Below, one piece after another: positions 44,801-54,614 of a DNA stretch of 64,000 bases (position 1 is the stretch's first letter; every line of letters begins with the position of its first letter). The notes beneath the pieces are model-generated. The model was not told where the DNA came from. It searched no databases and saw nothing but the letters and a program-made list of their open reading frames with translations. Source of the stretch: Bacillus halotolerans (GTDB lineage Bacteria > Bacillota > Bacilli > Bacillales > Bacillaceae); contig NZ_LPVF01000008.1 in assembly GCF_001517105.1 (NCBI RefSeq), positions 682,001 through 746,000 of the forward strand, given 5' to 3'. Position numbers and translations under genes: made by a program.

Positions 44801-46322
44801 CTTGTTTGACGCCTAAACAATGGATAAACCTGTTGAAGGCCTGTTTTCCTTCGGGTGTCTGTTTAAATACGCCGGCATGTTCAAGAATGCATGCGAATAC
44901 ATGACCAAGCTCTTCTTTTATAACCTGTTCCGCATTCCCTTTTGTTATGGTTCTTCTTTCCATCAGACGAAGAGCCCAATCCTTATGTTTAGCCGTCAGC
45001 TCATTTTCTTCTAATGCTGTTTTCGGATCAGCAGAGCACAGGGACGCTGCCGTTGCCTTCATTTCTTCCTGTAAACGGCCCGGCAATATCGCTAAGCCCA
45101 TAACCTCAATCAGGCCGATATTTTCTTTTTTAATATGATGAACCTCCTGATGAGGATGGAAGATTCCTAATGGATGCTCCTCATCCGTCCGATTGTTTCT
45201 CAGCACGATGTCGAGTTCATATGAGCCTCCCCTGCGTCTTGCAATCGGTGTGACCGTATTATGCGGCGTATCCCCTGTGAAGGCGGCTATTCCGGCTTTT
45301 TCATCTGAATATTGCTGCCATGCACGGAATATATGGTCCGCTGCGTCAGCGACAATATGCGGATCGTCTCCCTGAAGCCTGAGCACAGACATCGGCCACT
45401 TCACTAAGCCCAGCGACACGCCTGGATGATCATTTAATTCATATACATCTTCCGCTTCTGCACGCGCCATCGGAAAATCGTGCGCCCCGCCTTGGAAATG
45501 GTCATGGCTTAGGATGCTGCCGCCGACAATCGGCAGGTCTGCGTTTGATCCGATAAAATAATGCGGATATTGCCCGAGGAATGAGAGCAGTCTTTCAAAT
45601 GTCTTTTTGCTGATTTCCATCGGTTCATGCTCACCCTTTAAAACGATGCAATGCTCCGGATAATACACGTATGGCGAGAACTGCATATACCATTGCTCGT
45701 CTTTGAGAATAACAGGAATCATTCTGTGATTCTGCCGGGCCGGATGGTTCGCACTTCCCTCAAAGCCGACATTTTCCTTACAAAGCACACACGGCGGATA
45801 ATTCGTCTGCGTCTGTTCTTTGGCTGCCGCAATCGCCTTCGGGTCCTTTTCAGGCTTTGACAGGTTAATTGTCATTTCCAGCTCGCCATATTCGGTCGGC
45901 ACCGTCCAATGAACGTTTTTGGCGATTCTGTCAGACCTAATATAATAGACATCCTCTGCATACTGATAAAACTCTTTTGTCGCCTGTTTCGGTCCGTATA
46001 ACGCCTTTGTCTCTTCAAACTTGCGGATGACCTCAGACGGAGGCGGGACAAAACAGCCCATCAGCTTTGCACTGAGCAAATCTCGATAGGTGTCTGTATT
46101 TGCTTCTATACGGCCGGCTTCTGCCGCCCACTTGTAAATGGGAGAAAGCAAGTCAGGAAGACGCTGGCTCTGCTTAATGAGTGTGCTTGAGACTGGCTGG
46201 GGATGTTTGATGTCCAGCGCTTCATAAAGTCGGTTTCTCGTGTATTCCTGATCCCAAATCGATATCAGTTTTCGTTCCAGCCCATACTCTATCAGCTGTT
46301 CCAGATGTTCAAAAATGCTCAT
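44781..46322 (-). CDS. galT: galactose-1-phosphate uridylyltransferase (class II)
   Basis: A 513-residue GalT of the Firmicutes type, longer than the E. coli class. It exchanges UMP between UDP-glucose and galactose-1-P in the Leloir route. The cores PCVLCKENVGFEG and GSILSHDHFQGGAHDFPMA replace the usual HPH motif seen in class I. Its start follows galK by 3 nt. UDP-galactose also feeds teichoic and exopolysaccharide synthesis. Confidence 0.95.
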   Translation of the reverse strand: MSIFEHLEQLIEYGLERKLISIWDQEYTRNRLYEALDIKHPQPVSSTLIKQSQRLPDLLSPIYKWAAEAGRIEANTDTYRDLLSAKLMGCFVPPPSEVIRKFEETKALYGPKQATKEFYQYAEDVYYIRSDRIAKNVHWTVPTEYGELEMTINLSKPEKDPKAIAAAKEQTQTNYPPCVLCKENVGFEGSANHPARQNHRMIPVILKDEQWYMQFSPYVYYPEHCIVLKGEHEPMEISKKTFERLLSFLGQYPHYFIGSNADLPIVGGSILSHDHFQGGAHDFPMARAEAEDVYELNDHPGVSLGLVKWPMSVLRLQGDDPHIVADAADHIFRAWQQYSDEKAGIAAFTGDTPHNTVTPIARRRGGSYELDIVLRNNRTDEEHPLGIFHPHQEVHHIKKENIGLIEVMGLAILPGRLQEEMKATAASLCSADPKTALEENELTAKHKDWALRLMERRTITKGNAEQVIKEELGHVFACILEHAGVFKQTPEGKQAFNRFIHCLGVKQVKSLNR

Positions 46323-46325
46323 GTG

Positions 46326-47498
46326 TCACTCCCCCTTTAGTTCTCTCGCTCCTTCACCAATATCAGCGACATAAAAATCCGCTTTCAGTCCTGTTTTTTC
46401 TTGATATTTGTCTCCAACCTTTTGGATAAAGTCATCAACAAATTCATCCTTTACAATACTGATCGTGCAGCCGCCGAAACCCGCTCCCGTCATTCTTGAG
46501 CCGATCACTCCTTCTTGCTCCCACGCTGCAAATACGAGTTCATCAAGTTCCGGGCATGTCACCTCATAATCATCCTTCAATGAAAGGTGGGATTCCTTCA
46601 TTAAACGCCCAATTTCGTGAATATTGTTTTCTTTAAACATGTCGGCTGTCTTGATGGCGCGGTGGTTTTCATATACGGCATGCTTTGCGCGGCGTCTGTT
46701 CGTTTCATTTTGGATCAGGCCAGAGTGGGCGTCGAAGTCAGAAGGCTTGATGTCGCCAAGTGATGTAATGTCAAGATCCTTTTGCAGATCCAGCAATGCG
46801 TCGCTACACTCTTGGCGTCTCGCATTATAGCTTGAGTCCGCCAATGTCCTTTTTTTGTTCGTATTCGCAATAACCAGCGCAAGCCCGGAGACATCGAGTT
46901 TGCTATATTCATAGTCCAGTGTATCGCAGTTCAGGAGCATCGCATGATGTTCTTTCCCCATTCCGATTGCGAATTGATCCATAATTCCGCAATTGACACC
47001 GATAAATGTGTTTTCCGCATGCTGTGCCATTTTGACAAGCTCCAGCGCATCGAGTTGAGGATGAAAATAGCTTTGGAGCACGACCGCCATCAGCAGCTCA
47101 ATGGAAGCGGAAGATGAAAGCCCTGCCCCGTTTGGAATATTCCCTGAAAACACGATGTCAAAGCCATGCGGAATCGAATAACCCCTTTGCTGAAATTCAT
47201 ATATGACGCCTTTCGGATAATTGGCCCAGTCATCTTCTTTTTGATAACGGATGCCGTCAAGACTGCATTCCTTTATGCCGGCTTCCTGAAAGTTGTCCGA
47301 ATACAGTCTGACCAGCCCGTCTTTTCTTTCTGCAACAGCAGCATATGTACCCATGGTCAGCGCGCACGGAAACACGTGCCCGCCGTTATAATCCGTATGT
47401 TCTCCAATCAGATTCACTCTTCCCGGTGCGAAAAAAAACCGTAATCCCTCTTTCTCTCCGAATACACTTGCAAATATCCCCTTCAATTCTTCCCGCAT
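46326..47498 (-). CDS. galK: galactokinase
   Basis: A 390-residue GHMP kinase: galactose + ATP to galactose-1-P. The signature GRVNLIGEHTDYNGGHVFPCAL is near residue 27, the ATP loop is GNIPNGAGLSSSASIE and the third motif is GSRMTGAGFGGCTISIV. ATG 47498 has AAAGGTGAT upstream; an earlier in-frame ATG at 47507 is less well placed. Operon with galT. Confidence 0.97.
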   Translation of the reverse strand: MREELKGIFASVFGEKEGLRFFFAPGRVNLIGEHTDYNGGHVFPCALTMGTYAAVAERKDGLVRLYSDNFQEAGIKECSLDGIRYQKEDDWANYPKGVIYEFQQRGYSIPHGFDIVFSGNIPNGAGLSSSASIELLMAVVLQSYFHPQLDALELVKMAQHAENTFIGVNCGIMDQFAIGMGKEHHAMLLNCDTLDYEYSKLDVSGLALVIANTNKKRTLADSSYNARRQECSDALLDLQKDLDITSLGDIKPSDFDAHSGLIQNETNRRRAKHAVYENHRAIKTADMFKENNIHEIGRLMKESHLSLKDDYEVTCPELDELVFAAWEQEGVIGSRMTGAGFGGCTISIVKDEFVDDFIQKVGDKYQEKTGLKADFYVADIGEGARELKGE

Positions 47499-47580
47499 GT
47501 GCATCACCTTTCATGGTTTTTATTTTTTGTTTCCCGGTCTTTCTGTAACGAAAACGGAAGATCATATGCTGCCGCCCTCG

Positions 47581-47985
47581 TCATACCCCTTCTTCTTTTG
47601 TCTTTTTAAAGACGAGCCATTTGCTTGCGGCATAGTTGACGACAACAATCACCGCATTGTCGAGTATTTTGGCCAGCGTTTCATTTGTATGGAACTGTCC
47701 GACAAGGATGATCATCATGCCAAGGTCTATGCCGAGAGACAGCACCCGAACGCTGAAAAAGGCAGTGAGCTCTTTCAGCAGGCTTTGCAGGTCATCTGTC
47801 TTCTGCTGAAACACATATACTTTATTTGTTATGTAAGCAAACAGAACAGACAAAATCCAAGCGGCAACTGTTGCAGCTTTATAATCCACATTCATGATCT
47901 CTACCAATATATAAAAACTGGCGATATTCACGATTGTCGTGAAAACCCCCATAATGATATACATAATCATTTCTCTATACTTCAC
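47581..47985 (-). CDS. gtcA: GtrA-family membrane protein GtcA
   Basis: A 134-residue four-span protein of the GtrA/GtcA family (YIIMGVFTTIVNIASFYILVE, KWLVFKK end). GtrA proteins take part in glycosylating teichoic acid or O-antigen as lipid-linked sugar flippases. The GTG start overlaps the ywcC stop (GTGA) with a GAGGA SD. Its position downstream of a TetR regulator suggests that it is cotranscribed with ywcC; galK then follows after 82 nt. Confidence 0.85.
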   Translation of the reverse strand: MKYREMIMYIIMGVFTTIVNIASFYILVEIMNVDYKAATVAAWILSVLFAYITNKVYVFQQKTDDLQSLLKELTAFFSVRVLSLGIDLGMMIILVGQFHTNETLAKILDNAVIVVVNYAASKWLVFKKTKEEGV

Positions 47986-48652
47986 TGATGTTCCTCGCTT
48001 TCTGAAAAACTTTTCGAATTTCTTAGCGTTGCATATTCGCGGTTAAAAGTAACAAAAACGGAAAGCGCGTCAAAAAAGCTGCGGAATGTGGCCGGATGGC
48101 CCAATACACGCGATTGTTTGATGATTCCGTCGAGCACCGCACATATTATTTTAGCCGTATATTCGGGATCAATACTGTCGTCAACCAGCTTTCTCTCCTT
48201 CAGCCAATGAATATATGACGTATTTTCTTCCACCCACAATTCGTATAGCCCCACATAAGCCTTGCATTTTTGGACAGCTTTAAAGGTCGGCATATTCATC
48301 GCAAACGAGGTGATGTCCCATGATGGTTTATTTTTGTAGTAAGAAAACAGCAGCTCTGCGGCATGTTTTGCAGCCTCATGCAGCGTCAGCGGCTTCACAG
48401 ATGTCCGTTCGATTTCATCCAGGTAGCCGATGATAATCTGTTTTTTCATTTGATGATTTTCGAAGATATGCTGCAGGAAGTCTTCCATGTTGTCAAAATG
48501 AACATAAAATGCGCCTTTACTGTATCCGGCAGCTCTGCTGATTTCTTCCACAGACACAGAGTCATACGCTCGGTCAATCAATAAATTCAGGCCAGCCTCT
48601 ATAAATTTTTCAAATGTTTGCTCTCTTTTAATTTGAAATTTGTTTTTTTCAT
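47982..48652 (-). CDS. ywcC: TetR-family regulator YwcC, frameshifted just after the ATG
   Basis: A TetR/AcrR repressor; in B. subtilis YwcC represses slrA. The helix-turn-helix is VEEISRAAGYSKGAFYVHFDNMEDFL. The in-frame ORF lacks a good start: only TTG 48698 without an SD. A strong SD (GGAG, 6 nt) precedes ATG 48652, but an A7 run (48643-48649 on this strand) puts it out of frame and it would stop after 17 codons. One more A would give MKKNKFQIKREQTFEKF and a full-length protein of about 223 aa. Either a homopolymer sequencing error or a real loss of the repressor, which would de-repress slrA. Confidence 0.85.
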
Positions 48653-48788
48653 ATTTTTCTCCAGCCGGTATGATTACCCTTATCTTACACCGGATCAATC
48701 TTTTGCGGTATTTATTTCTTTCCAGAGGTATGCTATTCGGTTGTTAAGGGGTCATATTTAATAGGCAATAGGATTTATTTTCATTTAC

Positions 48789-48806
48789 ATACTATCCAGT
48801 CAGTAT
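48789..48806. promoter_or_regulatory. candidate YwcC operator
   Basis: ATACTATCCAGTCAGTAT has inverted ATACT/AGTAT ends with central TetR-like spacing, in the divergent ywcC-slrA region. Assignment to YwcC is inference. Confidence 0.4.
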
Positions 48807-49005
48807 TTAATTGTTTATTATTATAAATAAGGTTCATTGGTTATATTAGTCATTTTTTTAGGGAATAGGTAGGTGATTTATCCTTCAGTTTGTGAACACC
48901 GAGCAACTATGTGTGAAATTTGTTGTACTCGCCTCATCATCGCACCGGCTTGTCTTTTATTGCCAGGATGTTGCAGGAAAACATTTTATACAATTGGAGG
49001 TTACT

Positions 49006-49164
49006 ATGAAAACTCAAGTTAAAAAAGATTTGGACAAAGATTGGCATATGTTGATTCAAGAAGCTAGATCCATTGGGTTAGGCATTCATGATGTGAGGCA
49101 GTTTTTAGAATCTGAAACAGCGATGAGAAAAACCAATCACAAAAAAACCGTCCGTCAAGACTAA
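49006..49164 (+). CDS. slrA: SinR antagonist SlrA
   Basis: A 52-residue SinI paralogue: MKTQVKKDLDKDWHMLIQEA then RSIGLGIHDVRQFLE, the helix pair that docks onto the SinR dimerisation domain. Antagonises SinR and promotes SlrR-driven chaining and biofilm gene expression. ATG 49006 has TTGGAGG upstream; the longer upstream frame is not coding. Divergent from ywcC, its repressor. Confidence 0.96.
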   Translation: MKTQVKKDLDKDWHMLIQEARSIGLGIHDVRQFLESETAMRKTNHKKTVRQD

Positions 49165-49312
49165 TCCGGACAGGCGGATCTTTTACCTCTGGCTTTTCTA
49201 TCATCTGATCTGAGTTTTCACCATTTCCTCTATTCGATAGCTTATTTACTGCGCCGATTTTGAGGACAAACGGTGTTTCAGCCTAAAATATGACAGACAG
49301 CTGGTGATGCGG

Positions 49313-49348
49313 TCACCTCTTGGCACATGCATTGTCATAAAGAGGTGA
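49313..49348 (+). promoter_or_regulatory. SD-sequestering hairpin upstream of a 19-codon ORF
   Basis: TCACCTCTT (49313-49321) is perfectly complementary to AAGAGGTGA (49340-49348), which contains the SD of the small ORF at 49356. The 18-nt loop makes a plausible translational switch. Confidence 0.5.
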
Positions 49349-49355
49349 TGCGAAC

Positions 49356-49415
49356 ATGAAACCGGACTTTAGAAAAAGGGCAGCTTTGCATAGGCTGCAT
49401 TTGGTGAGGTTTTGA
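49356..49415 (+). CDS. possible 19-residue leader peptide
   Basis: AGAGGTGATG is followed 5 nt later by ATG and 19 codons (MKPDFRKRAALHRLHLVRF), basic, ending in TGA. A well-placed SD and hairpin control argue for translation; absence of a known family argues caution. It lies 184 nt ahead of ywcB. Confidence 0.4.
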   Translation: MKPDFRKRAALHRLHLVRF

Positions 49416-49599
49416 AAGCAAACTTGTTAATACGCGGCAGCTGGAAAACCTTCGCCCGTTTTATACCCTCGCGTCTTATCTTCACGTTTCCTGCTTTTTT
49501 CGTCCACTTTATGATCCTGAAGAATAAATCAGACGTTCTGTACATACCTATTGGTGTACCTTTATGCTTATTTTTCAACAGAATAAAAGGAGGAAAGCC

Positions 49600-49914
49600 A
49601 TGTACAGATCGCAAGCTGATTACCAAAAGATTGCTGGGTCTCCATCTTTTCAAGCCTTTTTGAAGCAGAAACGGGCCTTTATTGTTCCAACTGCGATTTT
49701 CTTTTTTGTCTTTTATTTTTCACTCCCTGTTTTAACGTCTTATTTCACCTTTTTGAATACTCCGGCAGTCGGTGCTGTTTCATGGGCTTGGCTGTTTGCC
49801 ATCGCTCAATTCGCTATGACCTGGACACTCAGTACGGTGTATTCCCGAAAGGCAGCTCGTTACGACCAATTTGTAAACGCTTTAAAAGAAGAGCTAAAGG
49901 GTGAACAGACATGA
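49600..49914 (+). CDS. ywcB: DUF485 membrane protein YwcB
   Basis: A 104-residue protein with two membrane spans (FIVPTAIFFFVFYFSLPVL, VSWAWLFAIAQFAMTWTLSTVY). The DUF485 family is nearly always encoded just upstream of an ActP/YwcA-type solute:sodium symporter, as here. SD AAGGAGG precedes ATG 49600. Its stop overlaps the ywcA start (ATGA). It is probably an accessory subunit of YwcA. Confidence 0.9.
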   Translation: MYRSQADYQKIAGSPSFQAFLKQKRAFIVPTAIFFFVFYFSLPVLTSYFTFLNTPAVGAVSWAWLFAIAQFAMTWTLSTVYSRKAARYDQFVNALKEELKGEQT

Positions 49915-51452
49915 ACCTGACAGCGTTTCTGTTATTTGTAGCGATTGTCGGACTGACGCTTGTGATTACGTATTTTGCCGCGAAACAGACGAAAACGACG
50001 AGTGAGTTTTATACGGCCGGCGGCGGGCTCACTGGTGTTCAGAATGGACTGGCAATTGCCGGCGACTACATGTCTGCCGCGTCGTTCCTCGGCATTGCCG
50101 GAATGATTGCGTTATATGGGTTCGACGGGTTTTTTTACAGCATCGGTTTTCTTGTCGCTTATCTCGTTGTCCTCTATATCGTGGCGGAGCCGCTTCGGAA
50201 TCTCGGAAAGTATACGATGGCGGACATGATTGCGGCGCGTTTTAAAGAAAAGAAGATCCGCGGTGTCGCCGCTCTCAATACCATCGCCATCTCTACCTTT
50301 TATATGATCGCTCAGCTCGTGGGAGCAGGGGCGCTGATTAAACTGCTGCTTGGGCTCGATTATACCGCGGCCGTTCTGATTGTCGGAGTGCTCATGACCA
50401 TTTATGTCGTGTTCGGCGGAATGATCGCGACGAGCTGGGTTCAGATTATTAAAGCCGTTTTGCTGATGGCCGGCACCCTCGTCATCTCAATCATTGTTTT
50501 TTCTAAATTCGGTTTTAACCTCAATACAATGTTTGAGCACATGAAAACGGCTACTCCGCTTGGCGCTGATTTTTTAAATCCAGGCAACAAATACAAGGTC
50601 CCGCTTGAAACCCTGTCGTTGAATTTGGCACTTGTGCTGGGGACCGCCGGCCTTCCGCACATCTTAATTCGCTTTTATACAGTTAAGGATGCCAAAACTG
50701 CCCGGGCATCGGTCGTTTCAGCAACGTGGATCATCGGTGTGTTTTACATTATGACGGTATTTCTCGGATTTGGCGCGGCCGCGTTTGTCGGTTTTGACGC
50801 GATTACAGCGGCCGATCCAGCGGGAAACATGGCGGCGCCGCTTCTGGCAAAAGCACTCGGAGGGGATTTCCTGTTCGCGTTTGTATCAGCCATCGCCTTT
50901 GCCACGATTTTGGCAGTGGTGACAGGCTTGGTGCTTTCTGCCGCTTCAGCGTTTGCCCATGATATCTATAGCCAGATTATCAGAAAAGGAGAAGCAACTG
51001 AGAAAGAACAGATGAAAGCGGCTAGATGGGCATCTGTTGCCGTGTCAGTGCTGTCTATCATTCTTGCGATTTTTGCACAATCCTTAAATGTCGCATTTCT
51101 TGTCGCATTGGCATTTGCCGTTGCCGCCAGCGCAAACCTTCCGCTGATTGTGTTTACTGTGTTTTGGAAAAGATTTAATGCCTCAGGCGCATTATGGGGC
51201 AGCCTGACTGGGCTGATCAGTGCTCTTGTCCTCGTGTCGATGAGCCCGAGTGTGTGGGACCCGGCCGGAGGTGCTATTTTTGTAGGCGAGCCGCTCATCC
51301 CGCTTTCTAATCCGGGCATCATTTCGATTCCGCTAGGTTTCCTTGGTGCGTGGCTTGGAACGCTTCTGTCTTCCGATAAAACTGCTCATGAAGATACATT
51401 TGCGGAAATACAGGTGAAGGCACATACCGGGATTCATATGGATCAGGATTAA
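49911..51452 (+). CDS. ywcA: sodium:solute symporter YwcA (acetate permease-like)
   Basis: A 513-residue SSS-family transporter with about 13 spans. It contains TTSEFYTAGGGLTGVQNGLAIAGDYMSAASFLG, the family's TM1 region, and GLVLSAASAFAHDIY. Closest family is ActP/MctC-type monocarboxylate (acetate, pyruvate) symporters. Operon ywcB-ywcA. Substrate by family inference. Confidence 0.9.
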   Translation: MNLTAFLLFVAIVGLTLVITYFAAKQTKTTSEFYTAGGGLTGVQNGLAIAGDYMSAASFLGIAGMIALYGFDGFFYSIGFLVAYLVVLYIVAEPLRNLGKYTMADMIAARFKEKKIRGVAALNTIAISTFYMIAQLVGAGALIKLLLGLDYTAAVLIVGVLMTIYVVFGGMIATSWVQIIKAVLLMAGTLVISIIVFSKFGFNLNTMFEHMKTATPLGADFLNPGNKYKVPLETLSLNLALVLGTAGLPHILIRFYTVKDAKTARASVVSATWIIGVFYIMTVFLGFGAAAFVGFDAITAADPAGNMAAPLLAKALGGDFLFAFVSAIAFATILAVVTGLVLSAASAFAHDIYSQIIRKGEATEKEQMKAARWASVAVSVLSIILAIFAQSLNVAFLVALAFAVAASANLPLIVFTVFWKRFNASGALWGSLTGLISALVLVSMSPSVWDPAGGAIFVGEPLIPLSNPGIISIPLGFLGAWLGTLLSSDKTAHEDTFAEIQVKAHTGIHMDQD

Positions 51453-51453
51453 A

Positions 51454-51492
51454 AAAGGCTCTCTAAACAGATTTTTGTTTAGAGAGCTTTCT
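51454..51492. terminator. bidirectional terminator ywcA/ywbO
   Basis: GGCTCTCTAAACA(gattttt)TGTTTAGAGAGCTTTC: stem of about 12 bp with flanking A and T runs. Confidence 0.92.
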
Positions 51493-51496
51493 TAGG

Positions 51497-52099
51497 TTAC
51501 GTTTTTTGTTGTTCTTGAGAAATCGCGTTTTCAAATACTTCCTTGCCGGCTGCTCCTGGAATCACGGTGTCGCCGATGACAAAGGTTGGTACGGCTGTAA
51601 TGTCAGCTTCTTCATAGGCGTGCTTCAGAGCTTGCCGCTGCACGTCCTGATATGTTCTTGCTTCCAGTGCAGCTTTGAACAATGCTCCGTCTAAGCCGAC
51701 TTCCTCGGCCAGCTTCGTCAAGATATCAATCTCTCCGATGTTTTGGCCCTCTTGGAAAAACGCTGTAAATACACGGGTATTATACTCATGTCCTTTGTTG
51801 TATTCTTTGGCAAAGTGAAAGCCTTCAAAAGCCAAGTCTGTATAAGGGTGAGGCGAGACGTTTGGAAATTTGATGTCGACTCCCAATTTCTCCGCCATCG
51901 GTCTGATCGAGGTTTGCCACATATATTTCTTGGAAGGATCGTTTACAGGATCAAGCTGCGGTGAAGGACTTGGACGCAATTCAAACGGCATCCACTCGAC
52001 TTCAACATCCTTTCCTTTTATCGCTTCTTCAAAAGCGGCTTTTCCAATGAAACAAAATGGGCAAACGTAATCTGAATAAACTTTTATCTGTACTGTCAT
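51497..52099 (-). CDS. ywbO: DsbA/FrnE-family oxidoreductase YwbO
   Basis: A 200-residue thioredoxin-fold protein with the N-terminal active-site CPFC in SDYVCPFCFIGKAAFEEA (about 10-27) and the FrnE-type ending ITAVPTFVIGDTVIPGAAG. Cytosolic, no signal peptide. It may reduce or rearrange disulfides; the family also includes 2-hydroxychromene-2-carboxylate isomerases. ATG 52099 has GGAGACAATC upstream. Confidence 0.87.
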   Translation of the reverse strand: MTVQIKVYSDYVCPFCFIGKAAFEEAIKGKDVEVEWMPFELRPSPSPQLDPVNDPSKKYMWQTSIRPMAEKLGVDIKFPNVSPHPYTDLAFEGFHFAKEYNKGHEYNTRVFTAFFQEGQNIGEIDILTKLAEEVGLDGALFKAALEARTYQDVQRQALKHAYEEADITAVPTFVIGDTVIPGAAGKEVFENAISQEQQKT

Positions 52100-52159
52100 G
52101 ATTGTCTCCTTTCGTATAGGTTGATTTTAAACTGTAACAATAAAAGTTACAACTGTTTT

Positions 52160-53456
<1,297 letters not shown>

Positions 53457-54614
53457 TTATAGCACATTCGCAATCTTCGACATGGTTTCAGAAAGAGTCG
53501 TCAGCTTTGTGCTCAGCTCTCTGATTTGATCTTCACTTAATTTATCATAAGACGTATAGGCCTGATCATTCGTTTTGTATTTTGCCATTAAAACTTCAAA
53601 TTCGCTGAATTCGGTATCCAGCTTTTCCGTCAGATCAGAGTGATCTTTTACGAGAGCGCTTTTCACAGTTTGATACACAGCCTCGGAGCCTTCAACATTT
53701 GCCATAAGATCGACTAAGTCGATTCGTGAGTAGCGCTCCTCTTCACCCGTAATTTTAGAAATACCTGCTTCGTTCAGAAGCTCCATCGCGCCTGCCACAA
53801 TTTGTTCAGGCGTTAATGTCAATGATTCAATCGAACCATCAAGCTCTTTTACATCCTTGACAAGCTGGTCAGCCGTCGCCTTTTCCCCGGAAATATTTTT
53901 ATCCTTCCAAATGGCTTTCTCAAGCTTGTGGAACCCTGTCCATTTGTCTCCTTCTTCTACATCGTTTTCCCGGGCATCAATTTTCGGGTCAAGATCTCCG
54001 AGGCTTTCGGCAATCGGTTCAATTCTTTCGTAATAGACGCGCGCTTTCGCATATAACGTCTTTGATTTTTCAATATCGCCTGCCTTCACGGCAGCTGTAA
54101 ATGCTTCCGTCGCCTTCACAAGCTGATCGCTCTGCTCTTTGACGTAGTCTTTATATTCATCTGCCGCTTTTGCCAGCTGATCGCTTGCCTTTTTGCTGCT
54201 CTTCTTCGCTTCTGTCAGGTCTTCTAAGGACGCTTTCAGTGACTCGGATTCTGTCTTGATTTTGTCTGTATCCGGTTTGGATTTTTGCGCTTCTGTGTAG
54301 ATTGGCTGAAGATGCTTTTCGATTTCTGTGTATTCGAACGGATAGTCGCTGCGAATATCATTTTCAAAAGAAAGCCAGTAGCTGTTTAATTCTTTCCCCT
54401 TCTTTTGAATCTCTTTTTGATCAGCTTTTTCAGCTGATTCATTCAGCTCGGAAATCATATTCTCCATTTTATCGACGGAAGCTGCGATCTCTTTGCTTAC
54501 CCCGCTTTTATCAGATGACGCTTTTTCTTTAGTTGACGAAGTGTCATTGGCTCCGCATCCTGCACACAGTGCAAGGATGCATCCGGCTGTTACAGCAATC
54601 TTTGTGATATTCAT
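53457..54614 (-). CDS. efeO: EfeO (EfeM-type) iron-binding lipoprotein
   Basis: A 385-residue surface lipoprotein. Signal with lipobox ILALCAGCGAND, predicted lipidated Cys20, then a charged coiled N-terminal half (about 30-180) and a peptidase-M75-like domain containing GFHKLEKAIW (HxxE-type iron ligands). Presents iron to EfeU. ATG 54614 overlaps the efeU stop (ATGA). Confidence 0.93.
   Translation of the reverse strand: MNITKIAVTAGCILALCAGCGANDTSSTKEKASSDKSGVSKEIAASVDKMENMISELNESAEKADQKEIQKKGKELNSYWLSFENDIRSDYPFEYTEIEKHLQPIYTEAQKSKPDTDKIKTESESLKASLEDLTEAKKSSKKASDQLAKAADEYKDYVKEQSDQLVKATEAFTAAVKAGDIEKSKTLYAKARVYYERIEPIAESLGDLDPKIDARENDVEEGDKWTGFHKLEKAIWKDKNISGEKATADQLVKDVKELDGSIESLTLTPEQIVAGAMELLNEAGISKITGEEERYSRIDLVDLMANVEGSEAVYQTVKSALVKDHSDLTEKLDTEFSEFEVLMAKYKTNDQAYTSYDKLSEDQIRELSTKLTTLSETMSKIANVL

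Noticed and set aside
53948-53965. TTTTCCCGGGCATC as a Noc site
   Set aside because: Four mismatches to the 14-bp consensus.
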